This document shows positions 9,377-18,785 of a stretch of 64,000 nt of DNA, piece after piece. The position numbers and the translations under genes were made by a program. This DNA comes from Sedimentibacter hydroxybenzoicus DSM 7310 (lineage in GTDB: Bacteria; Bacillota; Clostridia; Tissierellales; Sedimentibacteraceae), in the NCBI RefSeq assembly GCF_013403245.1, contig NZ_JACBNQ010000013.1, positions 36,820-100,819 on the forward strand, in the 5' to 3' direction. The notes under the pieces are model-generated. The model worked only from the letters and a program-made list of their open reading frames with translations, ran no database searches and was not told the origin of the DNA. Within the stretch, counting starts at the first letter, position 1, and each line of letters begins with the position of its first letter.

Positions 9377-9396
9377 TTGTTATTTATGAATAACAA
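9377..9396. promoter_or_regulatory. Candidate upstream activator site (20-bp dyad)
   Basis: TTGTTATTTATGAATAACAA is a palindrome with 8-bp arms around TATG. It is centred about 90 bp upstream of the -24 element at 9478, the usual position for an enhancer bound by a Fis-type sigma-54 activator. No second copy was found before the promoter at 7807. Confidence 0.55.
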
Positions 9397-9476
9397 GTAT
9401 TATAATAATAAAGTATATTTTTTGTCTGTGTTCTGTCGGAATTAATATAAATAACTATATTTTATAGTTTGATTGT

Positions 9477-9493
9477 TGGTACGGAAATTGCAT
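9477..9493 (+). promoter_or_regulatory. Sigma-54 promoter of the ABC importer operon
   Basis: TGGTACGGAAATTGCAT has GG at 9478-9479 and GC at 9490-9491 with 10 bases between. It differs from consensus only by T for C in the -24 box. It lies 96 bp before the SBP start codon. Confidence 0.85.
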
Positions 9494-9588
9494 ATGATTA
9501 GTTAGTAGTGAAAATTATTTACATAACAAAAGGAGGAAAGTTAGACTTAACACCATAACAAAAACTTAAATAATATGGAGGAAATTGT

Positions 9589-11157
9589 ATGAATAAAAGA
9601 TTTGTGGCAATCGTTTTAACAGTTTTAATGGTTGCGGGATTAATTTCAGGCTGTGCAGGAAATTCTGTATCACAGAACGACAACCTGTCTCCTGAGGAAA
9701 GAACAATTAGACTCAGAGTAAATGATTCTATACCATCACTCGATTGGGAGCAATCTACAAGTCTACGTGCTGTTAAGGTATGGCATCAAATGTTTGAAGG
9801 ACTATATGGAATGGATGAGGCAAAGGGCGGCTATTATAAGGAACTGGCTAAGGAAGTAAGCCTTAGTGACAATCAGAAGGAATATACTATTACTCTGCAG
9901 GATGGAGTAAAGTTCCAGAACGGGGAAGTTATGAAAGCTTCTGATGTCGTGTTCAGTTATGAGAGAGCAATGAAAAATCCAAGATTTAATTATGTAACGT
10001 CTATGATTGAAGATGTTGTTGAAATCAATGATAATACTGTAAAAATAACTTTAAAAACTCCTTTTTCTGCAATTGATCATACTTTTTTCAGCATAAAGAT
10101 TTCCAGCGAGAAAGAAGTATTGGAACAGGGAGACAAGTTTGGTACTATACCGCACAAAGCTGGTACAGGTCCATATTATGTAACTGAATATAATGTAGCA
10201 ACGGACATAAAGCTTAATGCATTTGAAGATTATTGGAGAGGTTCACCGGCTATTAAAAAAATTGAGTATAGAGTTATATCTGATGATGCTGCCGCAGTAA
10301 TAGCTTTTGAAAACCATGAGCTTGATTATTTAGAGGATGCTCCTCTGACAGACTGGGAATCGCTGGTTAAGGCTTCTGGTGAAAATCACTCATTAACTAA
10401 GGGTAATGACGTATTGTTTTTAGGCGTAAACTATTTGTCCCCTACGAACAATAATATTCTTGTTAATGACAAGGTAAGACAAGCAATATTCTATGCTGTA
10501 AATAAAAAGGATATGAATTCCGCTGCATGTAACGGTTACGGTGTAGAGACACCTTACTATATGCCTCCGGAATATGTTGCTACTTCACCTAAGGACGGAT
10601 TTGAAACATATGAGTACAATCCTGAGAAGGCGAAACTACTTTTAGCAGAAGCAGGTTATCCTGACGGAGTAGATGTGGGAACTATTCTTACTTATGGAGC
10701 AAGTACAGGTGACAAGGCAAAGATGGCACAGGTTCTGCAGGCAAATCTTGCTGATGTGGGAATAACCTCTGCTGTATCTGTAATGGAATCTGCCGTGGTA
10801 TTACCTAGGTTGTATGATCAGGATTATGATATTTGTATATATGCTGATTCCAATAATTTTGATTTCAATAATATAAGACAAATGGTTCACAGTGAATCGG
10901 TAGGTATGTATATTGTTAAGTACAAGGATGGTCCGTTTAACTGGAAACGTCTTGAAGAACTTGTGGATCTAGGTGTTTCTACATCTAATGTAGATGAACG
11001 CGTCGGATATTACAGGGAGTTATGGTCGATTACTATGGATTCTGCGACTCTGCTGCCTTGCCTGTCAAAGCCTGTACCTACTGTGTGGGCATCTAATCTG
11101 GAAATCGGAACTCCTGTTCCTTCATTCTATAAGATACGTACATTCAGCTGGAAATAA
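9589..11157 (+). CDS. ABC importer substrate-binding lipoprotein, family 5 (DppA/OppA type)
   Basis: This 522-residue extracytoplasmic lipoprotein has an N-terminal signal with lipobox ISGC (Cys at about 22). The SBP family-5 fold follows (RLRVNDSIPSLDWEQSTS, YTITLQDGVKFQNGE, HKAGTGPYYVTEYN). It presents peptides, opines or other nitrogen compounds to the DppBC permease. It heads a five-gene operon (SBP, two permeases, two ATPases) with a sigma-54 promoter. Context with the deiminase-like enzymes suggests an arginine derivative, an opine or Arg-containing peptides; this is inference. Start ATG follows a GGAGG-type site. Confidence 0.9.
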   Translation: MNKRFVAIVLTVLMVAGLISGCAGNSVSQNDNLSPEERTIRLRVNDSIPSLDWEQSTSLRAVKVWHQMFEGLYGMDEAKGGYYKELAKEVSLSDNQKEYTITLQDGVKFQNGEVMKASDVVFSYERAMKNPRFNYVTSMIEDVVEINDNTVKITLKTPFSAIDHTFFSIKISSEKEVLEQGDKFGTIPHKAGTGPYYVTEYNVATDIKLNAFEDYWRGSPAIKKIEYRVISDDAAAVIAFENHELDYLEDAPLTDWESLVKASGENHSLTKGNDVLFLGVNYLSPTNNNILVNDKVRQAIFYAVNKKDMNSAACNGYGVETPYYMPPEYVATSPKDGFETYEYNPEKAKLLLAEAGYPDGVDVGTILTYGASTGDKAKMAQVLQANLADVGITSAVSVMESAVVLPRLYDQDYDICIYADSNNFDFNNIRQMVHSESVGMYIVKYKDGPFNWKRLEELVDLGVSTSNVDERVGYYRELWSITMDSATLLPCLSKPVPTVWASNLEIGTPVPSFYKIRTFSWK

Positions 11158-11276
11158 TTAAAAGCATACTATGTACTAATAAGGGTATTTGCGGAATGTA
11201 TTAGGATATTCATAGCATCTCCTAAGAATAGCTGAGGAGATGCTGATGAATATATAAGAAAAGTTAGGAGACAAAA

Positions 11277-12218
11277 ATGTATAGATATATTATAAAAAGG
11301 ATACTATTTCTTATACCTACGGTTTTGGGAGTTGTGTTTATTATTTATTTCGTAATGAATATAACACCGGGAGATCCTGCCCGTGCAATGCTTGGTTCAT
11401 CAGCTCCCCAAGCAGATATAGACAAGCTTAATCATGAGTTAGGATATGACCTACCGTTTCTTCAGAAATATTTTAATTATATTTACAATATGGTAGTAAA
11501 ACAAGACTTTGGAATATCTTATTTTACTAGGCAATCTGTTTTCGCAGAAATATGGCCAAGGTACATCGTAACCATAAATTTGGCCTTAATGGGTGTTGTG
11601 TTATCCTCTGTAATAGGAATACCTTTGGGAATATATGCTGCAGTAAAGCAGTATTCTTTATGGGATACAGTTCCATCCATTTTTGCATTTTTAATAGCCG
11701 CAGTACCTTCATTCGTACTAGGAATGATTCTACTTTTTGTATTTTCTCTTAAGCTTAATTTACTTCCATCATACGGAATTACATCCTTCAGTAATTATAT
11801 AATGCCTGCACTTACCATTTCTATACCGCCAGCTGCAATGAACTTAAGATTTACCAAGTCTTCTATGCTGGAATCAATTAGACAGGATTTTGTTCGCACA
11901 GCAAGAGCTAAAGGAGCGCCTGAAAAAATAGTTATATGGAAGCATGCTCTAAAGAATGCCATGTTACCAATTATAACTAATATAGGGTTAAATCTTGGAA
12001 TGCTTATAGCAGGAGCAGTTGTTGCGGAAAAGCTGTTTTCTATTCCTGGTATCGGAAGTTTGATTGTAGATAGGATAACATATAAGGATGAACCTGTTAT
12101 TATCGCCGGAACAATATTAATTGCAGTTTGTTTTACAATTGTTATGCTAATGGTTGATGTAATATATGCATATATAGATCCGAGAATAAAGGCTAAGTAT
12201 GCAAGAATGAAGGGATAA
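11277..12218 (+). CDS. ABC importer permease, DppB type
   Basis: The 313-residue inner-membrane subunit has about six helices. It shows the DppB N-terminal pattern (RRILFLIPTVLGVVFIIYF, TPGDPARAML) and the ATPase-contacting EAA loop (VRTARAKGAPEKIVIWKHALKNA). It follows the SBP gene after a 119-bp spacer that contains the inverted repeat AGCATCTCC...GGAGATGCT, a probable processing or attenuation hairpin. It pairs with the next gene to form the translocation pore. Confidence 0.92.
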   Translation: MYRYIIKRILFLIPTVLGVVFIIYFVMNITPGDPARAMLGSSAPQADIDKLNHELGYDLPFLQKYFNYIYNMVVKQDFGISYFTRQSVFAEIWPRYIVTINLALMGVVLSSVIGIPLGIYAAVKQYSLWDTVPSIFAFLIAAVPSFVLGMILLFVFSLKLNLLPSYGITSFSNYIMPALTISIPPAAMNLRFTKSSMLESIRQDFVRTARAKGAPEKIVIWKHALKNAMLPIITNIGLNLGMLIAGAVVAEKLFSIPGIGSLIVDRITYKDEPVIIAGTILIAVCFTIVMLMVDVIYAYIDPRIKAKYARMKG

Positions 12219-12222
12219 AGAT

Positions 12223-13122
12223 ATGAAGGATACTACAATGGACAACGTTATGAGAAATAGCGGTATATCATTTAAAAAACAAAGTCAAACAAAAGAAATA
12301 TGGAGAAGGTTTAAAAAAAGCAAAGGTGCCGTTATCGGGTTGGTTATGCTTGTGATTATTTTAATGATTCTGTTATTTGCAGATTTTATTGCGCCCTATA
12401 CAGCGGCTACAAAGCAAAATCTTGCTAACAAGCTTCAAGGTCCTTCTTTAGCACACTTGTTCGGGACAGATTCTTATGGTCGTGATGTGTTTGCCCGTAT
12501 AGTGCATGGAGGCAGAACATCTATACTTATAGCTATCCTATCTACTATTTCTTCATGTATAATAGGCAGTGCACTAGGAGCTATTGCCGGTTATTTCGGA
12601 GGTAAAATAGATAGTATTATTATGAGATCATTGGATATTTTTATGTCCGTACCTGATATTCTTTTTACCATGGCTGTGGTATTTGCCCTTGGTGCTAATT
12701 TTGTCAATTTGCTGGTTGCACTTACATTAGCATATTTTACAAATTATGTGAGGCTGGTTCGTTCACAGGTTCTTAATCTTGCAGAACTTGACTATGTTGA
12801 AGCTGCAAGGGCCGGTGGTGCAAGCAGTGCAAGAATTATAGCATCTCACATTCTGCCTAATGCTATGGGAGTTATAATCGTAAATACTACACTTAACGTT
12901 TCTAAGATTATATTGTACGAGTCTACATTAAGTTTTTTAGGTTTGGGGATGCCACCTCCGGCTCCTGAATGGGGATTGATGCTTTCAGAGGCAAGGGAGT
13001 TTATGCGTACTTCTCCTCACTTGCTGTTTTTCCCGGCTATGGCAATCGTTTTGACTGCGTGTTCCGTGAACCTCATAGGTGACGGACTGAGAGATGCACT
13101 TGACCCACATTTAAAATCTTAG
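12223..13122 (+). CDS. ABC importer permease, DppC type
   Basis: The 299-residue permease begins 4 bp after the DppB-type gene. Its cytoplasmic N-terminal extension ([19 protein letters not shown]) is typical of DppC. The [23 protein letters not shown] motif spans the loop after helix 1, and the EAA motif ([23 protein letters not shown]) follows. It forms the membrane pore with the preceding protein. A second in-frame ATG at 12238 is a possible start, but the first has AAGGGAT at a plausible distance. Confidence 0.92.
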   Translation: MKDTTMDNVMRNSGISFKKQSQTKEIWRRFKKSKGAVIGLVMLVIILMILLFADFIAPYTAATKQNLANKLQGPSLAHLFGTDSYGRDVFARIVHGGRTSILIAILSTISSCIIGSALGAIAGYFGGKIDSIIMRSLDIFMSVPDILFTMAVVFALGANFVNLLVALTLAYFTNYVRLVRSQVLNLAELDYVEAARAGGASSARIIASHILPNAMGVIIVNTTLNVSKIILYESTLSFLGLGMPPPAPEWGLMLSEAREFMRTSPHLLFFPAMAIVLTACSVNLIGDGLRDALDPHLKS

Positions 13123-13148
13123 CTTACTTAAGTAGAAAGGATATGATT

Positions 13149-14159
13149 ATGAACGAATTGATTTTAGATATAGATGATTTGTCGGTTATTTATAAAACGG
13201 ACCTAGAAACTGTTAAGGCTGTTAATGGTATCAACCTTAAAATAGGGAAGGGAAAAACTCTAGGTTTGGTAGGAGAAACCGGAGCAGGCAAAACTACAAC
13301 TGCTTTGTCAATATTGAAATTGCTGCCGGAAAATACGGGAAAGGTAACAAGTGGAAATGTTAAATTTGAAGGCACTAACCTCCTTGAGATGAATGAGCAT
13401 GAAATACGTGAAATAAGAGGGGGACAGATTGCTATGGTTTTTCAGGACCCTATGACAAGTCTTAATCCGGTTATGACCGTAGGGGACCAGATTGCAGAGG
13501 CTATTATAATGCATAATGAAGGACTGAGTAAAGGGGAGATAGAAAAACGCATTGATGAAAAACTTACAATGGTAGGAATACTTCCATCAAGAAAGACTGA
13601 ATATCCTCACCAGTTTTCTGGAGGTATGAAGCAAAGGGTTGTAATAGCCATGGCACTTGCATGCGAGCCTAAGCTTCTTATTGCTGATGAACCAACTACC
13701 GCACTTGATGTTACAATACAGGCACAGGTGTTGATGATGATTAAGGAACTTAGAAATCGTTTGGGAACATCAATGCTAATGATAACCCATGACTTGGGAG
13801 TTGTGGCAAAAATATGTGACGACGTGGCAGTTATGTATGCAGGAGAAATTGTTGAGGCGGGTACTGTTCATGATATATTTCTTGGAGAGGATCATCATCC
13901 GTATACTGAAGGTCTATTTGGCTCTATTCCCAACCTTTCTTCCAGAACAAAAAGGCTGAACTCTATTCCAGGATTGATGCCTGACCCAACAAATCTGCCG
14001 GAAGGCTGTATTTTTGCTCCAAGGTGCAAATATTGTATGGACATATGTATTAGAGTACATCCAAATACCGTATTTGACGAAACTCATTCCCTGAAATGCC
14101 ATTTGTTTGATGGCAAATTACGTAGGGACAAGCAGGAGGGAAAAAGTGAAAAACAATAA
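13149..14159 (+). CDS. ABC importer ATPase, DppD type
   Basis: This nucleotide-binding subunit (about 336 residues) has Walker [10 protein letters not shown]-loop [10 protein letters not shown], signature FSGGMKQR and Walker [13 protein letters not shown]. The C-terminal oligopeptide-transporter extension has Cys residues ([12 protein letters not shown]) typical of the Dpp/Opp Fe-S or Zn-like motif. An in-frame ATG at 13143 is only 3 bases after AAAGGA, so 13149 is the better start. It overlaps the next gene by 14 bp, which implies translational coupling. Confidence 0.92.
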   Translation: MNELILDIDDLSVIYKTDLETVKAVNGINLKIGKGKTLGLVGETGAGKTTTALSILKLLPENTGKVTSGNVKFEGTNLLEMNEHEIREIRGGQIAMVFQDPMTSLNPVMTVGDQIAEAIIMHNEGLSKGEIEKRIDEKLTMVGILPSRKTEYPHQFSGGMKQRVVIAMALACEPKLLIADEPTTALDVTIQAQVLMMIKELRNRLGTSMLMITHDLGVVAKICDDVAVMYAGEIVEAGTVHDIFLGEDHHPYTEGLFGSIPNLSSRTKRLNSIPGLMPDPTNLPEGCIFAPRCKYCMDICIRVHPNTVFDETHSLKCHLFDGKLRRDKQEGKSEKQ

Positions 14160-15132
14160 ATCAACTCCGTTAATAGAAACCATAGGGTTAAGAAAACTGT
14201 TTAAATTAAATGGCGGTGCAAGGCTTCATGCTGTAGATGGTATTAATCTTAAAATATATCCCGGAGAAACTGTAGGGGTGGTAGGAGAGTCCGGATGTGG
14301 CAAAAGTACTCTTGGAAGAACTATACTTAGACTGATTGAGCCAACATCAGGTCAAATTTTATATAATGGAAGTGATATAACTAAGATAAGTGCGGGAAAA
14401 ATGCGCGAGATGAGAAAAGATCTTCAGATAATTTTTCAGGATCCGTATTCAAGCATTGATCCACGTAAATCGGTTATAGATATAATAGCTGAATATATGT
14501 TTATACATAAGGTATATAAAAATAAAATTGATACTTATAACCGTGCAGCGGAGCTTATGGATTTAGTAGGTTTGGCAAGAAGATATTCAAGCTCATATGC
14601 TCACGAACTTGATGGCGGGCGCCGCCAGCGTATAGGAATTGCCAGAGCATTATCGTTAAATCCCAAATTTATTGTATGCGACGAGCCGGTTTCTGCATTG
14701 GATGTTTCAATTCAGGCTCAAATTCTGAATCTTTTGATGGATTTGGAGGAGGAGCTGGGTCTTACATATATGTTTGTTACTCATAACCTAAGTGTAGTTA
14801 AGCATATTTCAACTAAAATAATGGTTATGTATCTTGGTAAATGTGTGGAAATGGCATCTTCGGACGAATTGTTCCAAAATCCGATGCATCCATATACAAA
14901 GGCATTGCTAAAGGCAATACCAGAGCCGGATATTTCAAAGAGGGATGAAGAATTTGCTCTTATTAAAGGAGAAGTAAGTAGTCCTATTAACGTAAAGCCT
15001 GGATGTAGGTTTGCAAAACGATGTGATTTTTGTTTTGACAGGTGTATCCAGGAGGATCCAAATCTTACGGAAGTTTCCTATGAACATTTTGTTTCATGTT
15101 TTTTGGTAGAAAAAAATAAAGTAGAAAAGTAA
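14146..15132 (+). CDS. ABC importer ATPase, DppF type
   Basis: This is the second ATPase of the importer (328 residues from GTG at 14146, behind GGAGGG). It has Walker A GESGCGKS and Walker [13 protein letters not shown]. The C-terminal extension is Cys-rich ([14 protein letters not shown]). The ABC signature reads LDGGRRQR where most members have LSGGQ/RRQR. The Ser-to-Asp change is in a residue that contacts the nucleotide gamma phosphate and is worth noting, though its partner ATPase keeps the Ser. Confidence 0.92.
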   Translation: MKNNKSTPLIETIGLRKLFKLNGGARLHAVDGINLKIYPGETVGVVGESGCGKSTLGRTILRLIEPTSGQILYNGSDITKISAGKMREMRKDLQIIFQDPYSSIDPRKSVIDIIAEYMFIHKVYKNKIDTYNRAAELMDLVGLARRYSSSYAHELDGGRRQRIGIARALSLNPKFIVCDEPVSALDVSIQAQILNLLMDLEEELGLTYMFVTHNLSVVKHISTKIMVMYLGKCVEMASSDELFQNPMHPYTKALLKAIPEPDISKRDEEFALIKGEVSSPINVKPGCRFAKRCDFCFDRCIQEDPNLTEVSYEHFVSCFLVEKNKVEK

Positions 15133-15319
15133 ATGAAAAAATACTATTTATTGTCTGTTATGGCGTTATAAGTTACCGGAAAACTTGCAATTATGATATT
15201 GAAAATAATCGTATTTTAAGAATTAGAATCTCTTTATGAGGTTTCATATTGCTAATTTCAATTGTTTATTATTTTTATAGATGTTTGGTATTATATATAT
15301 TTTTTAGGAGGAAGGTAAA
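15133..15319. other. Leader region before ornithine carbamoyltransferase
   Basis: This 187-bp AT-rich spacer has no convincing terminator. It has no sigma-54 promoter with correct 10-base spacing; the best candidate, near 15240, has 9. OTC and carbamate kinase may be reached by read-through from the importer operon or have their own promoter. Confidence 0.4.
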
Positions 15320-16318
15320 ATGTCAGTTAACTTAAAAGGAAGAAGTCTTTTAACACTAATGGATTTAACACCTGAAGAAATAAGGTATATTTTGGATCTT
15401 GCTCATGACTTAAAAGCAAAAAAAAGAGCTGGTATCAGCAATTACCTGTTAAAAGGGAAAAATATTGTATTGCTGTTTGAAAAAACATCAACAAGAACAA
15501 GATGTGCATTTGAAGTTGCAGCGTTAGAGGAAGGAGCTCATGTTACATTCTTGGATTCAGGAAGTTCGCAAATGGGCAAAAAAGAATCATTGGAGGATAC
15601 GGCAAAAGTACTGGGAAGATTTTATGATGGAATAGAATATAGGGGATATGAGCAGCAGGTTGTAGAAAAACTAGCAAAATGTTCTGGAGTGCCTGTATGG
15701 AATGGACTGACTGATGTAGATCATCCCACACAAATACTGGCTGATATGATGACTATAGAAGAGCATGTTGCAAAACCGCTTAATAAAGTGAAATTAGTAT
15801 TTACGGGTGATATAAGAAATAATATGTCGTTTGCTTGGATGTACGGCTGTGCTAAAATGGGAATGCACTATGTTGCATATGGGCCAAAGGAACTGTTTAA
15901 TGAAATAGATTCAGAAATGATTAAAAAAGTCGAAGAGGTTGCCAGCTATACCGGTGCCATCATAGAAATAACTGATGATGCAGGAGCTCTAAAGGGAGCG
16001 GATGTTATTTATACAGATGTATGGGCATCAATGGGAGAAGAATCACAGATACCGGAAAAGGTAAGAATTATGACACCTTTTAAAGTTACAATGAAAATGC
16101 TGAAAGCAACAGAGAATACTGATGTAAAATTTATGCATTGTCTACCGGCATTTCACGATTTTGAAACTAAAATGGCTAATGATCAAAAAGATTTGGGATT
16201 TGATATAAGAGAAGTTACTGATGAAGTATTTAGAAGCAGACATTCTATAGTATTTGATGAAGCAGAAAATAGAATGCATTCTATCAAAGCTGTTATAGTG
16301 TCAACTATAGGATACTAA
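15320..16318 (+). CDS. arcB: Ornithine carbamoyltransferase (catabolic type)
   Basis: The 332-residue enzyme interconverts citrulline plus phosphate with ornithine plus carbamoyl phosphate. Carbamoyl-phosphate motifs STRTR (57-61) and HPTQ are present. The ornithine-site signature HCLPAFHD near residue 275 separates OTC from aspartate or putrescine transcarbamylases. The neighbouring carbamate kinase, and the absence of arginine biosynthesis genes, mark it as catabolic: citrulline is phosphorolysed for ATP. The ATG follows TTTTAGGAGGAAGGTAAA. Confidence 0.93.
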   Translation: MSVNLKGRSLLTLMDLTPEEIRYILDLAHDLKAKKRAGISNYLLKGKNIVLLFEKTSTRTRCAFEVAALEEGAHVTFLDSGSSQMGKKESLEDTAKVLGRFYDGIEYRGYEQQVVEKLAKCSGVPVWNGLTDVDHPTQILADMMTIEEHVAKPLNKVKLVFTGDIRNNMSFAWMYGCAKMGMHYVAYGPKELFNEIDSEMIKKVEEVASYTGAIIEITDDAGALKGADVIYTDVWASMGEESQIPEKVRIMTPFKVTMKMLKATENTDVKFMHCLPAFHDFETKMANDQKDLGFDIREVTDEVFRSRHSIVFDEAENRMHSIKAVIVSTIGY

Positions 16319-16344
16319 AGTAACTATAATATACGGAGTGTGCA

Positions 16345-17292
16345 ATGAAACCAAAAAGATTAGTTATCGCACTAGGCGGAAATGCTTTAGAAGATAAAAA
16401 TATGCCTTCTACTGCGGAGTCTCAGTTAGAAGTAGTAAAAAAAACATGCGAATTTATAGCAGAAATCATATATTTAGGTTATGAAATCGCTATAGTACAT
16501 GGAAATGGACCACAAGTAGGAAGAATAATGCTGGCATCTGAAGCTGCCAAAGACGTAACGCCTGTAATGCCTTTTGATGTATGCGGGGCTATGAGCCAGG
16601 GTTATATAGGATACCATATACAACAGAGCTTAAAACAAGTCATGGCAAAACGAAATATAACAATGCCTGTTGTAAGTATAATAACGCAGGTTATTGTGGA
16701 TAAAAATGATGAGGCCTTTCAAAATCCAATGAAACCAATTGGACCATTTTATACAGAAGAAGAATCAAAGAAGTTAGCTCATGAAAGAGGATATACAGTT
16801 AAAGAAGATGCCGGAAGAGGTTATAGGAGGGTAGTGCCATCACCAATGCCAACACAAATAGTTGAAATAGATACTATTAAAACATTGCTGAATACAACTA
16901 TTCCTATAGCGTGTGGCGGTGGTGGAATTCCTGTAATAGAAAGCGAGAATGGTTCACTAAAAGGAGTAGCGGCAGTAATAGATAAGGATTTAGTTGCTGA
17001 AAGGTTAGCAGAAGATATAGGTGCCGATATACTTTTGATTCTTACTGAGGTAGAAAAAATATCAATAAACTTTAAAAAAGCAAATCAAATAGATCTATCT
17101 TATCTGACTGTAGATGATGCAAAAAAATATATTGAAGAAGGCCATTTTGCACCGGGTAGTATGCTCCCAAAAGTAATTGCTTCTGTAAATTTTGCAAAAT
17201 CTTCTCCCGGAAGGAAAGCAATAATAACTTCTTTGTATAAGGTTGCAGATGCTTTAGAAGGAAAAAACGGTACAGTTATTGAATGTAAGTAG
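16345..17292 (+). CDS. arcC: Carbamate kinase
   Basis: The 315-residue kinase converts carbamoyl phosphate plus ADP into ATP, CO2 and ammonia, the energy-yielding last step of the deiminase pathway. Amino-acid-kinase motifs are present: ALGGNAL at the N-terminus, VHGNGPQVG near residue 53, and IACGGGGIPV in the C-terminal half. It starts 26 bp after arcB and is cotranscribed with it. Confidence 0.95.
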   Translation: MKPKRLVIALGGNALEDKNMPSTAESQLEVVKKTCEFIAEIIYLGYEIAIVHGNGPQVGRIMLASEAAKDVTPVMPFDVCGAMSQGYIGYHIQQSLKQVMAKRNITMPVVSIITQVIVDKNDEAFQNPMKPIGPFYTEEESKKLAHERGYTVKEDAGRGYRRVVPSPMPTQIVEIDTIKTLLNTTIPIACGGGGIPVIESENGSLKGVAAVIDKDLVAERLAEDIGADILLILTEVEKISINFKKANQIDLSYLTVDDAKKYIEEGHFAPGSMLPKVIASVNFAKSSPGRKAIITSLYKVADALEGKNGTVIECK

Positions 17293-17397
17293 AATGTACG
17301 GGAAACTTTATATTTAAATTATAATTAAATTATTATCATAACCTTCGTACATGCTAAATATAATAATATATATAAAGCTGTGAGGAGGTTATGAAAA

Positions 17398-18450
17398 TTG
17401 GCATATAAGAGGATAATATCTCTGATTATGATTGTTTGCTTAAGCTTAAGTATTACCGCATGTGGCACTTTAGATATGATGGTAGGGCTGAAACAGGAAA
17501 ATAATCCGGATACAACTGATTTTGCAAACTTAACTGACTTTGAAATAGTGGAAGATACAATCGGAGAAGAAATAGTCGAAGAACCTGTTATAGAAACCGT
17601 TACCGTAGATCCGGAGCAAGCTAAAGTGACAGATATTTTGGCTTATTTTGAGGATGAAAACGGATTTGTAGTTCCTGTTAATACAAAAATTGACTGGGAA
17701 GAAGGAATTGCAAAAGCTACCCTTAGAAGTATGGTAGCTGGAAGTGAAACTGAAAAAAAACTGGCAGGCTCGGGACTTCACGGTGTGCTGCCTGAAGGAA
17801 CAGAAATCAGAGGGATGGCTATAAAGGATGGTCTTTGCAGAGTGGATTTTACTAAGAACATATTAAATACTTCTTCCTATGAGCAGGAAGAAAATATGAT
17901 TTCTGCAATTACATATACACTAACTGAATTCCCCACTATAGATAAAGTCGAATTGTTGGTTGAAGGTCAAGTTTTAGCTTCATTATCAAAGGGATACGCT
18001 ATTAATACTGCATTCGAAAGAGGAAATATTAATTTGCACGGCTCCAGGGACGGTGTTAATTTTACAGTATACTATAAGGCACCTGACACAGAGGTTATGG
18101 GTCACTATGTTCCTATAACATTCTCAGCTTCATCACTCAATAATCCTGTTAAAAACGTATTGGAAAAATTGTTCAGCGGGGCACCGGAAGAAACAGTTCT
18201 GAGCAATAATATTCCTGTCGGAATCAATTTACGAGGAGTAGATATTGTAAGTGATACGGCTGTAGTTAACTTAGGTGTCGGGGCTGTTAATTTGTCGGAA
18301 GAAGAATACAGAGATATGAATGCGATTGTTGTACTTTGTTTAGAGCAGTATGGAATTTCCGATGTAGAATTCAATATCGAAGGAGTTTCGTTTGAAGAAG
18401 CGGGCTTGCATTTCGATGATGGGGTAATGCCAGCATTTAATCAATATTAG
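17398..18450 (+). CDS. GerMN-domain lipoprotein (GerM-like)
   Basis: The 350-residue protein has a lipoprotein signal (LSLSITAC, Cys22) and an acidic linker. Two GerMN (sporulation/germination) domains follow at about 80-200 and 225-340; each contains an LRG/IKDG...VDFT-type repeat, and the second reads GINLRGVDIVSDTAVVNLG. GerM is a spore envelope lipoprotein needed for SpoIIIAH retention in Bacillus. The protein suggests a spore-forming lineage. TTG start 9 bases after GAGGAGG. Confidence 0.82.
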   Translation: MAYKRIISLIMIVCLSLSITACGTLDMMVGLKQENNPDTTDFANLTDFEIVEDTIGEEIVEEPVIETVTVDPEQAKVTDILAYFEDENGFVVPVNTKIDWEEGIAKATLRSMVAGSETEKKLAGSGLHGVLPEGTEIRGMAIKDGLCRVDFTKNILNTSSYEQEENMISAITYTLTEFPTIDKVELLVEGQVLASLSKGYAINTAFERGNINLHGSRDGVNFTVYYKAPDTEVMGHYVPITFSASSLNNPVKNVLEKLFSGAPEETVLSNNIPVGINLRGVDIVSDTAVVNLGVGAVNLSEEEYRDMNAIVVLCLEQYGISDVEFNIEGVSFEEAGLHFDDGVMPAFNQY

Positions 18451-18463
18451 TTCTTGTCATCCT

Positions 18464-18680
18464 AAGTTCTTTGTCATCCTGAACGCAGTGAAGAATCTCA
18501 GATTTTGAAGTTCTGAGATCCTCAGTCTCATTCATCAATGTTTTAGCTTCCTTTGGTCGCAAACATTGAGAATTCGTTGTGAATTACTTACCGCCATTTC
18601 TCAGAAAAAGACTCTGAGAAATAGTGGCAGGGCAAATTTCGCTATCGCTCTGGATGACGCAAACGAAGTTTGTCAATAGC
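18464..18680. repeat. Dispersed MITE-like intergenic repeat, copy A
   Basis: About 200 bp between gerM-like and the kinase gene match copy B at 34311-34517 in the same orientation. Shared blocks include TGTCATCCTGAACG, ATGTTTTAG, CCTTTGGTCGCAAACATTG, GAATTCGTTG and CATTTCTCAGAAAAA. Its right end, reverse complemented (TATTGACAAACTTCGTTTG, then GTCATCC), matches the left end of copy B, so the element has terminal inverted repeats. It holds internal hairpins and no gene. It fills most of the gene-free stretch 18451-18785. Confidence 0.85.
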
Positions 18681-18685
18681 CTATG

Positions 18686-18707
18686 GGGACGCTATGTCCC
18701 TTTTTTT
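18686..18707 (+). terminator. Short hairpin plus U-tract
   Basis: GGGAC-gctat-GTCCC is followed by seven T residues. It could terminate the GerMN gene transcript. The arms repeat the GGGAC...GTCCC theme of the palindromes at 369-491 and 3296. Confidence 0.65.
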
Positions 18708-18785
18708 CTTGCTTATTTTTCCATAAGGAAATACAATAGAAGAAAATGAATTAAAGAGATTAAACATATCAAACATATAAGGGAG

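Larger units (their letters stand above)
9291..9588. other. Divergent regulatory region between activator and importer operon
   Basis: This 298-bp AT-rich region holds the sigma-54 promoter at 9477-9493 and the 20-bp dyad at 9377-9396, which are entered separately. A second, weaker dyad (GTTGATTTGTCAAG, near 9333) is close to the activator gene and could autoregulate it. I see no coding sequence. Confidence 0.6.

Noticed and set aside
15225..15260. Possible sigma-54 promoter before the ornithine carbamoyltransferase gene
   Set aside because: The best match (GAGGTTTCATATTGC) has only 9 bases between GG and GC; true sites in this window all have 10.
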